Below are positions 29,201 through 41,200 of a DNA stretch of 64,000 bases, piece after piece (the stretch's first letter is position 1; every line of letters begins with the position of its first letter). The translations under genes and the position numbers were made by a program. Location: assembly GCF_022539315.1 (NCBI RefSeq), contig NC_066316.1:34225245-34289244 (forward strand). Direction: 5' to 3'. The notes under the pieces are model-generated. The model was given only the letters and a program-made list of their open reading frames with translations, was not told the origin of the DNA and did no database searches. This DNA comes from Serinus canaria. Its lineage: Eukaryota; Chordata; Aves; Passeriformes; Fringillidae.

Positions 29201-32200
29201 CTGAGTTCGGTATTAATGTTAGCTGTGTATTTCTTTATAAAGCTGAGACACCATATTTTGGGCACTTTTTTTTTTCATTCTAGTAAGTTTTCAGATTTGA
29301 TGTCGTGTATGTATTGTGTGTTGAGTGAAATGTTGCATTGTGAATTCAAAAGACAGGAAAAGAGAACTGTAGTGTAGACTTCGGGGTGGAGGAGGTAAAA
29401 GATATTTGTGATGAAAAGGTAATAACTAAGAGACCTATTCAAAGAGCAGTGCTTGAAGGGCTTTGATTTAGGCTGCTCCCACCAGCTGTTTTTATCTACG
29501 TTTTTGTTGCTTCTTCAATATCTATGTGCTATATTTTGTAGTTGAGTTGGGGAAGGTGTTTTCTGCATTACTTGTGCATTATATATGGATTAATGGTAGC
29601 ACACCCTTCCTGCCCATGGCTGGCTCCATTTACTGTCTGGAGTTGCACACACCTTAAGTGTAGGTGTGTTCAGAGGGTGCTGCTCATTGGTAAGTACAGT
29701 GATTATCTTTAGAATAGCTGTTTTTCTATGAATCTCTGTGGATCTTTTTGCCCTTGGCTACTTGACAGATATGTAGCATTCTGAAAGTGGAAAATGTTCT
29801 TTTATTGTACAGTGTAGTAAAAATCTATGTTTCAGGATTTTTTTCGTTTGTTTTCTTTTCTTGCAGTGGAAGCTTTAACATTCCCTCCATCCTCAGGGAA
29901 ATCTTTCATTATGGGAACAGATGAAGCCCTTGAAAATGAACTGGGTCTTGGAGAACTGGCAGGCCTTACTGTAGCAAATGAGGCAGATTCGCTGACTTAC
30001 GATGTAAGTGGTTATTAATGGTAACTCAACGTCCTTCTGTCTTGTTGAAGGCAGATGCAAGTTCCTCGTGTGTAGACTCAGCAGAAAACATTCTCCAGTT
30101 AACATTATGCTGCCAGAGGATGTCACAAAGTTTTACTTGGCAAAGGAGTCCTTCCCATACACAGCAGCATTCAAGCTCTCTGCAAGCTCCTCTCCTCTCA
30201 TTTGCCTGCCATGTTATGCAAGTAGTTGAAAGTAAATTAGTGATAGTGGTACATCTGGGCACATGTAACCCCAGTGACTGAGCAAAATTAGGAGTATCAT
30301 GGCCAGCAGATTGAGAGACGTTTATGTCCCTTTTACATGAGCTGTATGCAGTTTTGGGCTACTCCACTTCCAAAGGGTTGTAGAGAAATTGAAGAGTATC
30401 CAGTAGCTTTTGAATGGTGAGTAGATGTTAAGGGAGCCAGTCTTGCTTAGCTGTTAGGACGCTGAGGAGTGCTTGAATAGCAGCCTGCAGGTATTAGAAG
30501 GATGCTTGTAAGGATGACAGAGCCAAGCTTCTCTGTAGTGCCAGGTGTTAAGGCAGGAGAAAACAGCAAACTGTGGCTTGGGAGGTTCAGGTAAGACACT
30601 GCAGGAGAAAGTTATGTAGAAGGTGATACTGAAACAGCTTGCTCAGAGAAACAGTGGAATCCCTTTCCTGGGAGATATTTAAAACTTGGATGGGGCAGAG
30701 CTGTGGTTTACATTACCTGTGTGTGCAATAGTTTCATTTCAAACGGGAAACTGGACCAGAACTCTTAGGAGAGTTTTGTGGAACAGCACTTCTGTAGCTG
30801 TGAATGTAGCCTTATTTTGCTTGCACTGAAATTTTATGAAAATTTATGAATTTTTTTTTCTTAAAATTGCATCTTTTCAGTTGTATGCAATTTTTTTTCT
30901 ATATTTATGATTTATTGGGAAAAGATACTTCAGGTATTAATTTAATCATCTGCTCTTGTATGATCTGTCAGCTTCAGTTCAATCTTACTGTTGCACTGCC
31001 CAGCTGTGTCAAGGTTGAGGGATTTCTGAGTTAATTTTTAATTCTCTGATGGGGAAGAATCCTACCCTTCAGTAAATCTGATTCTTAAATAATCATTATC
31101 TGGGATTTTGCCATGACAAATTAAATCTGCGACTTTGGACATGAGATGCAGGTCCTTACTTTGAAGTTCTACCCCTCTATGTACCTATAAAGCAATGAAA
31201 TACATAGTTAATAAAATCTTAGACTCCTTTTGAGAGTGCCACTGCAGAGATGTGCCCTACCACTATTGCAAGTTTCTGAACATGTGATATGTTTTGAGTC
31301 ATCAATACTGCAATGAATGCAGAGCATTTCTGCTAATATTGAGTATTTCAGTATTATCTCCTAATTTGGCTCAGTTCCTAATGTTTTTAAGAACTAATTT
31401 TCCCTAACTATGCCTTCAGAAAGGGGTACGGTAATGTACAAATAAATTGCTGTTACAGGTACTCCTAAAAATCCAAGGCTGGATTATAAATTCAGAGAAC
31501 ATGACAAAGCTAACCCATCTGTACAAGATGCTTTCATTGCTTGACTCCATTGTGCAAGTGTCCATATAAATGTTGTGTTTGTTCATGTTTCTATCTCCTG
31601 AACTAACAGCTTTCATTGATTGAGTAGCACTTCTTTATCCACTCCAGTCCTTTCCTGCATGGTAGAGAATACTAACTTCTATTTGTTCATTTGTCCAATG
31701 CCTGTATGAAGTCCTGTGATCAGGAGTTCATAGTCATGGTTACCTCGACTCTTACCTTTTTTCTAGTGCTGACAATTAAAAAAAAAACATTTACAAAACT
31801 ATTTTCTCTGGTTACTGTGCACTTTATTGAAGCAAAATGAAGGGCTGGTGATCCTATTTCAAATTTTATTGTAAGATGAGCTTATGGATAATGTTTTTAT
31901 TTTGGATTATTTCATACATCTGGCTGCCAAATGTGAATCAGGTATGATTAGTGAAAGCTTAGTATTTAAGTGTCAGTTTTGAATCATATGGAGAATTAAG
32001 TTGAAAGATCATTAATCAGTCCTTAAATATATTTGCTGAGTGGCAGACACTTTTCCCATTTTCGGTCCCTTTCATCTCACTGACACTTTTTCTTCTATAA
32101 AATGGCAGCATTAGCCTGCCTCATTTCATAGTTTCAGTTTTTTACATAGTGCTTTGACTGTAAATTGAAGAATGGTTTTCACTTGGTAATGAAGATTATT

Positions 32201-35200
32201 AATTTATTACTTTAAAGACTTTTTTGTCTTTGGTATGTTGGCTTTTAGAATATCTAACAAGATTAAATTTTCCAGATTGCTAGCCAATGCACCTATGTTT
32301 GCATTTTCTTTTTCTTTCCTTTACACATTCTTGACAAATGTTCACTTTGGTTGGCTCTGGTTTTTTCCTCTAGTCTTCTGAATAGATTAATCATCTTCAT
32401 AAAATTATAATAGATTTTAGATAAGAGTAACTGAACTACAAAATCATTGCATTTACTGTTAAGTACTGATTTGGAGGTTTTGGACTTTGCAGTCGGCCCT
32501 TGTTTGATTTCTAACAACTTTGAACAAGAGAAGTACCTGTCATTGCTGTCTTTAGTTTTCAATTTGTTTTCTATTCATTTTCAATTTTGTATAGACACAA
32601 TTATTATTATGAGTGGCAAATCCAGATCAGGTGCTAATTTTGGGGTTGGCATCCCCCCAAACTGCTCTTCAGGCCTTGGGTTACCTCACTGTTGTGCTTT
32701 GGCGGGGAGAGACAGAAGGAGGTTGTGTGCTGTGTGAGTAACCAGCCTCAGAGCCTGCGAGACTGGTGGGTAGACTGATGTGGTGCAGCCAGGTGGGTGA
32801 TGTGTCAGGGCTAGAATCTGTTTCCACCTCTGCTGCTGGTCTGCTAGCTGGGACTGCCTTCCATCTACTTTCCAGTTTATGAAGTGCCCATCTTGGACTC
32901 CTTTTGGAAGGACATTTTTGAATGAAAGACAAGCAAATGGAGAATTTATCCTGCCAGGACTGGAATTCACTGTTAGGCCATCTGAGGTGTCTTGGTGGCT
33001 TTTGCAGATGTGGCACAGAACCTGTGCTGCTGGTATGGCAGCTGGAGGGCAGGCCGGCTCCCTCTATCACCTGATTGGCATTAGGTGCCTATGTTGAGGC
33101 AACCACATTCCTCTCCAGATATCTGTACATCTTGTACCCTTTTTGCTGAGACTTTCTTGGCCAGTCCTCAGAAAACCTGCCAGAGCTGCTAACTGTGCAG
33201 TTCTGCCCCATCCTTGTACCAGCTCGAGCATTTGTCTGTTCCTTCACAGAGCCAACTTGGCTCAGTAAACTGGCAAAGAAACTGACTTGTCTCCCTGAGC
33301 AAGGCAATATGTCATTACTAAGAAATATGATGAGGCTAAACCTGCTGTTCTTGCAGCTCCTTTCCCGTTTAAAATCTATTGAACCTTTTAATTTATGTAT
33401 ATTTTTATTGTTAAATCCAGATGTAACAAAGCTTAAGAAAAAGCACTTCTGTTCTTAAACCTCCTCTTTCATCCCCAGGATGAAATGTTTCTTGAAGTGG
33501 CTCAAAACAGTTCTCTCATCTTTGCAGTTAAAGATACAAATTATTTGGAATTATCTTTAGATTTCAGTGTGATAAACATCGGTACAATAGTGTGTTTTCT
33601 TGGTTTTCCATAACTACCATCAGCAGTGGTTATGGAAAGGTAAATTTTACTCATGACATTGTTGACTGACAGTGAAAAAGTCTTTTCAGCATTTTGTGTC
33701 AATATTTGTTCAGAGGAGCAATACTGAAGTAACTTAAACTTTATTCAATAAACTTAAGTTTATTAAATGGCTTTCTTTTTGGATCTTCTAAAATGCATTT
33801 ATTGCCAAATAATTGTGTCTGTATACACGATACCTTATTGCCTGCCAGTTGAATTCTTAGTGTGTAGCCAAGTCCTTTTAGCCGTTTTTTTCTTATTCTG
33901 GCAAACTTTACTTGTCATGCATTATTACAGAGCTTGGGTTGCCTTAGCTGGGTAAGTTAGGTTGTGTTCCTTTCTGTGCTTCTAGAGACTTCTCTGTTTC
34001 TCTCAGATCTTTTCTTTAGAGGTATTATGTCAGTAGTACTTTGGATTGTCAGGGATTGCACCTTGGTGAGTCAAGCCCAGCTTTGTAAGTGAATGAGCCA
34101 TAGATCAAATTTTAAATACTTAACTGAATTCATTGAAGTATCAGTGCTTTTAAAGTGTGTAATTTGACAGACATGAGAGTATTTCAAATTTGCATAGAAT
34201 TTATCACAGTGGATGTGACATTACTCATATGGAATATGTGTACCTTGGTTCTCATTTTGAAGTGTCTGGTTAGTGTTAAGTGGACTGTTGTTTGAGAGCA
34301 GGTTGTTGTGAAAAGTGGGTGAGGTAATTTGACATCTTCTGAAAATGCCAAACTAAATTTTTGATTTCTTCCTTTTGTTGTGCCTTCCAGCTTAATTACA
34401 AGTTTGGCATTTTTTTTTATTAGATAGCCAACAATAAGGATGCATTGAGAAAGACTTGGAACCCCAAGTTTACGTTAAGAAGTCACTTTGATGGAATAAG
34501 AGGTCTCGCTTTTCATCCAGTTGAACCAGTCTTAATAACAGCTTCAGAGGACCATACATTAAAAATGTGGAATTTACAAAAAACAGCCCCAGCAAAAAAG
34601 TAAGAATTTTTCTTTATTTTCTTCAAAAACAATTTTAATTTATGAAGGAAAAACAAAACCTAGATACTACTTTACTTTACTGCTGCCCTTGCAGTTAATG
34701 GAAAGTGTTCCCTGAATTTAAGAGTAGGAAAACAAGCTCTCAGAGAAGGGTGGAGATGCCTAAAGAATGCCAGAAAAAATCCATGTGTGTTTGTGAATGT
34801 ATTTTGTTTGTGAAGATGAAAACCATTCATTTTTTTGTATTTTCCTTGTAGATAACATGACAAATTAATTTACTACTGAAAATATTTGGATGCAGCCTGT
34901 TAGTGTGCTTGCATGTGTATATAAATGTATAGGATGCATTTATATATATATGCATATGTATGTATACACATACATGCATATACATGGGACAGCTTGAAAC
35001 TCTGAGATGTTGCCAGGTTCCTTTGTTAACTGTCTCTTGCAAATTGCTGGGAATTTGCAGAAATCAGAGGAAATTCATGGTGGGGCTGATGTGGTTAAGG
35101 GAGTAGGTCACACCTTTGAGGAGAACTGGGCATAACACAGTCCTCCCTGGATTGATAAAGTCCAGAGCAGCAAATTTTGAAGCACTTCAGTGTTGATAGA

Positions 35201-38200
35201 AAAACTTTGAGTCCAAAACTCCTTTTCTGCAATAGGAACAATTAATGATGCATTCCATGTATCATTAATTGTCTCTCCATTCCTGCTCCATTGATGTACC
35301 TAGCTGCTCGTTTGATGGGTCTGTGAAGTACCTTGAAGGTTTTCAATCAAAAATCCAAACAACCAATCCTATCATGTTTTGAAAGACTGCAAATAGTTCC
35401 TAGACCCATGAAAAATCATGTTGGGAGAAACACTGCAAAAGATGTAGCGGGGATTTTAAGAATGTAGTGATTCTGGCAAATTTTTGTAAAGCATTGTGTA
35501 TACATGTTAACATTTTTTTCATACTTCATTTAGGAGTGCTTCTCTTGATGTAGAGCCAATATATACCTTCCGAGCACATAAGTAAGTATTTCCTGAGAAA
35601 TACTGTCATATTTTGAGAAAGATTTTTAAACAGAAACAGAATTTTTAAAAAAGTAATTTCCACCTTCTCAGCTACTGATTTCATGTGATGCTTTTAGTTC
35701 CTATGTTGTTTAGGATATCTTCATGTGTTCTTCTTCCTTCTGCATAGTTATTTATGTCTAAAGTTACATATACCACAATTTTAAAATAAAAAACCTACAA
35801 ATGATACAGTTCAAATTTGTTCAGGTCTTCTGTTCATCATTGCAGCTTTTGCCTTTTTGACACATACTTGTATATGTGGAATGAAACTGAAAAAGAATGA
35901 ATGCAGTGAATTTAAATCTACTGAGATGATTTCATGAAAGAGCCTTAAATATTTTGAAAAGAGAAAAAATCTGTTTATGTGAAATATAAAATCCCAGAGT
36001 TTAAATTGTGATGTTTTTCACATTTCGTGTGCATAATGTTTAATTGTTCTGATTGCAGTCATGTTACTGTGGAGGGTATTTTTGTGGGAAGTCTTGTAGC
36101 ATATGATTTTATTGTGCAGAATTTTTGTTGCAATCCATGCAGCAAGTGAATTGTATGTAACATGGAAATTCCTAAGATTGACACTGCATTGCATGTAATG
36201 AAAATGTTAACAGTCAGTGTTTCTTTGGGGCTTTCTTCCAGTGGACCAGTGCTCTGTGTGGTGATGAGCAGTAATGGTGAGCAGTGCTACAGTGGGGGAA
36301 CAGATGGCCTCATCCATGGCTGGAACACAACCAACCCAAACATTGACCCCTATGACTCTTATGGTACGTTGCTGTTGCACGCAGCAGTGAAATGATAAGT
36401 TTAGTGACTGTAATGTTATGTCACTAAAATAGTATAGTTTGTAGATAATGCTTCTGTGAGAGTTTAAAACAGCAAATTGAATGTTATCTTCAATTATTTA
36501 AGTAACCTTTTGTTTTAATGCTGATACTCCTGGCAGTATAAGATAAAATGTCATTTTCTTAAAAAAGGCCTTGATCTCATCATCGTTTTTAGAAACAGCT
36601 AGTCTAAAGTGCAGGTTTTAGAAGTACAGGACTAAACCTGATCATTTGGAAAGTACGGGAAATCTGTGGTTTTTGGACAAATTTCTGTGAAGTTGAGATA
36701 AAAAGGTTTTATAGTCTGAGACCAAAGCTGTTAATGTTGGCTAGAAACAGCTAAAAAGGCCCAGTTCAGTAAAACTTACTAGATTTGAGTGGATGTCACC
36801 CTTGTGTCTGGATTTTATGATTTATTTTGCACTTGTGGTAGCTTCAGATGCAGTTGGCCTCCAAGCTAACTTCTGCATAAAAGGGAGTGCTGTGGCATTA
36901 ATAGCTGTTTGAAAGTGAATTTTAACAATGAAGTGTGTTTTGCCAAAGTCAATACTGTCCCATCTGCTGAAGCAATGTTTTGTTCCTTTAGTTGAAAACT
37001 GTCACATATGCTGCTGAAATTCAAGCATCTTAATGCCAAATTAAGACTTCTGTATCGATATGACGTGAATGATCTTGGGATTTTTTATCAATTACCTTCC
37101 AGAGGTTGGTGCCTAAACACAGGCTAAGGTACATCTATTGACTTAATTCAGATTTTGTTTTGAAATGTTTTGTTGTGTTTTGTTCACAGATCCTTCTGTT
37201 CTAAGAGGTGCTTTTGTAGGCCATACTGATGCAGTGTGGGGTCTGGTTTACAGTGGAGCTCACCAGCGTTTGCTGTCCTGTTCAGCAGACGGCACTATAC
37301 GTTTATGGAAAGCTACAGAAATTGCTCCAGCTCTCAATATCTTTAATGATAATCAAGGTACAGAAAATTGCCCTACCCCAAAGTTCATGAGCATCACTGT
37401 TCAGACTGGCATAATTTTGGCTACTGAATAGAAATACTTCCTGCACTTCTTTCTGAGTTTTGTATCTTTATGAATGTTTTTGGGAAGAGTAAATTTTGTG
37501 ACCCTTCTCTGACATTACCTGAAAATATACCTAGATTCAGGGGGACAGTTAGATCCATCTGAAAGCCAGCTGCTACAGATGATCTGCTAATGTTACTAGC
37601 ATCATTGAGAATAGTTTATTAACTCCATAATTCAAATTCAAACTCGAGTTTCCACCAGGCCCTTGCTTTTGGTTTGTCCAGAATAAAAGCCCTTTCTTCC
37701 CCACTGGAATTTTGGAGTAACCAGTGTTTCATCTCAGGCCAGTGTCATTGTACCTTGCAGATTTGTTCCTTGTGCCTCTAACACAGAGGTTCCAATTGAA
37801 TTTCTGATTTTGCAGATCAACTAAATAACAATAACCTAGTGATTCTAAACAGTGCTAGTCGAAAAAAAATACTCTAATTTAGAGTTAGTTACTGAAATGT
37901 CATGCACAAGTGAAAATCCTATTGGTTAGAATCTAATTTCTTGAAGTTGCTGTCTGTCTGAGTCTGAGTGCTCCAGAACAAGCCCATTGACATGGCCAAA
38001 CTCTCTTATAGCTGATAGTCATTAAAGACAGCCCTTCAGAAAAACCTTGAGGCAAAATAAACTGTCACAGCTGAATGGGCATGTCAAATTATAGTGTAAA
38101 GCTGGTCAGATATGCCATTGCTTGTTACCTGAAAGACTGAGAAAAATAGAAACATTCTTTGTATTTTATTTTTAGCAAAATTATGTTTCTAAAGGTATGC

Positions 38201-41200
38201 AGGCTTCTTATTGCCAGCTTGCCTATCTGCCTGCTTTGGAAACTTCCTGGTAGAGTTTTTGAGTTTGTTACTGTGAGTTGTTTTGTTTTTAATTATTAAA
38301 CTAAGGGGGAAGGAGGAGTAGTCTTCCCTCCCAGAGGCAATATAATAGCCCTAATATTAGGGCTTTTTTTTTTTTTTTTTTTTTGTATTCTTAACTGGAA
38401 TGAAGCCCTGTTGTGAAATCCAAAGACTGAAAGCTCAGTTTTCCTATGGCTTATTGATAACCTTTAACAAACCCCTAAAATATCTGTCACTTGATTATTC
38501 AAGTTGTTCAGATTAACCATTGTAGGCTTACCAGGAAGCTGCAGATTCCTGCTTACCAGGAAGCATGCATGGCACTGGTAGAAAAGGTCACTTGAGAAAC
38601 AATGTGTTTTCTTCTCACACCAATTCTTTTTGCTTTTTTTCAAGTACTTGTAGGTAACTACTGCCATTCCTGAGAAATATTCCTGAGGTCCTGTGTCTCA
38701 GAAAGATATTTCTCCCATGAATCTTTAGAGAGTTTACAGGGATGTGACGGTATTCCTGTGTTATCTGAATCTATGATCCAACATTAGGTTGCTTAAAATT
38801 CAGTTTCTCACTCTTTACCTTTTCCTCCTCCTCCTGACGTCTGTTGCAACTGGTGTTGTTCTTTCACATAGCAGGTGGTGAACAGGACACTTGAAGAGAA
38901 AAATCCCAAGGAATATATCCTATGCCCAAGCTTTGCTGATTTGACCTTCTGTCCTGTAGTGTGCAGACAACTACAGTATAAGGAGATCAAATATATGCCA
39001 CAATAGGCAGAAGCTTTGAAATACAAGTTTATAATATGTTTATATAATTGCATGTGATGATAGTTCCAGTGTTTAAAATCTGCACCTGGAGAATTTGGTA
39101 TTTTATTAAGATCTGATTTTGTCTAAGTTAATTATAACAATATTAATTATATGTCATGTCACTTGTTGTACACTTCAATTTCATGTACTTTTACTCAAAG
39201 CAATGGAGTTTGGTGGAGGTTTTTTGACAATTGCTGTTACAGTTAAAGGAAGGAAAAGGGGCCAGGGAGTTCTTGCTTTCTTAATTTTGAAGTAGATTTC
39301 TGCACAGCTGCAGTTCCAGATAGAGCATCTTAGTAAAGAAAGTTGTTGATATGCATGTCAAAAAAAATATCATTAAAATAGTTATTACACAGGGAAAGAT
39401 ATTTAGATTGGCATAATTTAGATTTTAGAATACAACATTTCCTTTGATAATTGTGGTTCTTTTGGTGTTGAAGTGCTTACTTTTTTTGTAAGGATTTTTT
39501 TGTTTATTTTTTTATTTTCTTTATACCAACTGTATCTTCTCTACATTATTTTCTAGAAATGGGAATCCCTTCATCAGTAGACCTTGTGAGCAGTGACCCA
39601 AGCCTCATGGTAGCATCATTTAACAGTGGACACACTAGCATTTTTAACATGGAGACAAGGCAGCGAATTCTTACCCTGGAGTCCAGTATGGATACTAGTA
39701 TGTATCAAAAGCCCCAAACCAACCAAAGGAAAAAAAAATTGCTTGTTTAAGATGGATACTGTTGATAATTTTTTCAATGTTTTCAATGTTTCCAAAGAAT
39801 TAGGCAGTGTCATGAGAAATGATAAAATGGATCATGTTAGAAGCTGTGTTCTGAGATATAACAGTAAATTGTTACTACTACAACAGACCTCACGGGTATT
39901 GCAGTAGCAAAAGAATGTGCATACTTCTGAAACAAGGCAGAAACAAGCTCACACTCTCAATTCCCCTTCAAGGGATAGTAGCATGAAAAAAAGCACAAGT
40001 TTCTTTAATATGGCTTTGTGATTTTTGCAGATTCAATATATCCATTTTCTCTTCAGTCCAAAATTGCAAAAAACAAGGCAATATCAGAAAATTTAATGTT
40101 AAATTTATTTAAAAAATGGGAGTGTGTGTCAATTATTTTTTTATTTTTCCTAAGAGGTATCCATCTTCTAAGCTTTATTGCACTATTGGCTCATTTGGAC
40201 TTGGACTTTAGTTGAAATTTTCACTGGAGGAAAGCAAAGCTCCAGTGAAAGAGTATTAATTCACAAGGTCTCCTTGTGATCCATATAATGCCTTGGATCA
40301 TGGCAGTGACCAATACTAGAAGTTTTAGAGGATACTGTGAAGAGCCTGCTATCAGTACATTATTTTAACCTGACTTTACAAAAGAGACCAGAATGAGCTG
40401 AAACATAAGGTTTCATATTCAGGCCACAATGGTAAAACATTGAGTCTTTTAAGATTTTGGTATTTCTTCCCTCACTCTTAGGGATTTATGTCACTGAATT
40501 CTGTTATTTAATTATATTTTTTAAAAGGACTAAGCCATTCTTGTTGGCTTTGCTTGTATGTTTTAAAATATTTAAATGACTGTAATTTTATAAGAGCAAA
40601 TGGAAAATGCCATATCTCTTCTTTAGGTTATTCCTTGCTGTGCTGAATTTCTTCTTTTAACCCACATCTTTGTTCCTGCCTAAAAAACCAGTTCTAAATT
40701 AGTTAAAGCAATTCAGTGGAAGCCACCTTTCTACTTCCCTCCCTTTCTCCCTTCTATTTTTTTCACCTACTCCTTGCTGTAGTTCTGTAATGTTCCTTAC
40801 GAAAAGAAGACCTGATATGGCAACCAGCAGTCCCTGTTTAGCATCTTTGGTTATGTAACAGTACTATAAAGCTTACATGTATTTTAAAGAAATAGATTAT
40901 TATTTCTACAAGAACTAGACAAGAGGAAAATGTCACCCAAAATGCCCTACCACACTCTTTAGGCACTCTTCTGCTCAGTATAAGCCTCTGCTTGCCATTT
41001 TCAAACTGTGAGGATGGCTGGCTGTGATGAAGGTTCACGTCCTTTCAGTAATTTTAGGGGTGTTTATTTATATGAATGTGGAGGTTTTTTCCTGAATTTA
41101 TACTTTCATAATTTCTAAGTGTCCTGTGGATGCTGACACTGCTTTATGGTTCAGATTTTTTAAACAAGGTAAAATGACTCTTTACCATTTTAATAGGAAG

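Larger units (their letters stand above)
27718..29866. other. STRN: STRN intron 9
   Basis: Non-coding. It carries a TA/CA microsatellite near 28090–28119 and a well-preserved CR1 3' end at 28467–28806 (separate entries). Confidence 0.7.
30004..34423. other. STRN: STRN intron 10
   Basis: Non-coding. It contains an older CR1 copy (30290–30715) and a GC-rich block of unknown origin (about 32600–33350), both listed separately. Elsewhere AT-rich without recognisable content. Confidence 0.65.

Noticed and set aside
36162..36241. Alternative STRN start upstream of exon 13
   Set aside because: The open frame is simple read-through from intron 12; no promoter or conserved sequence supports it.
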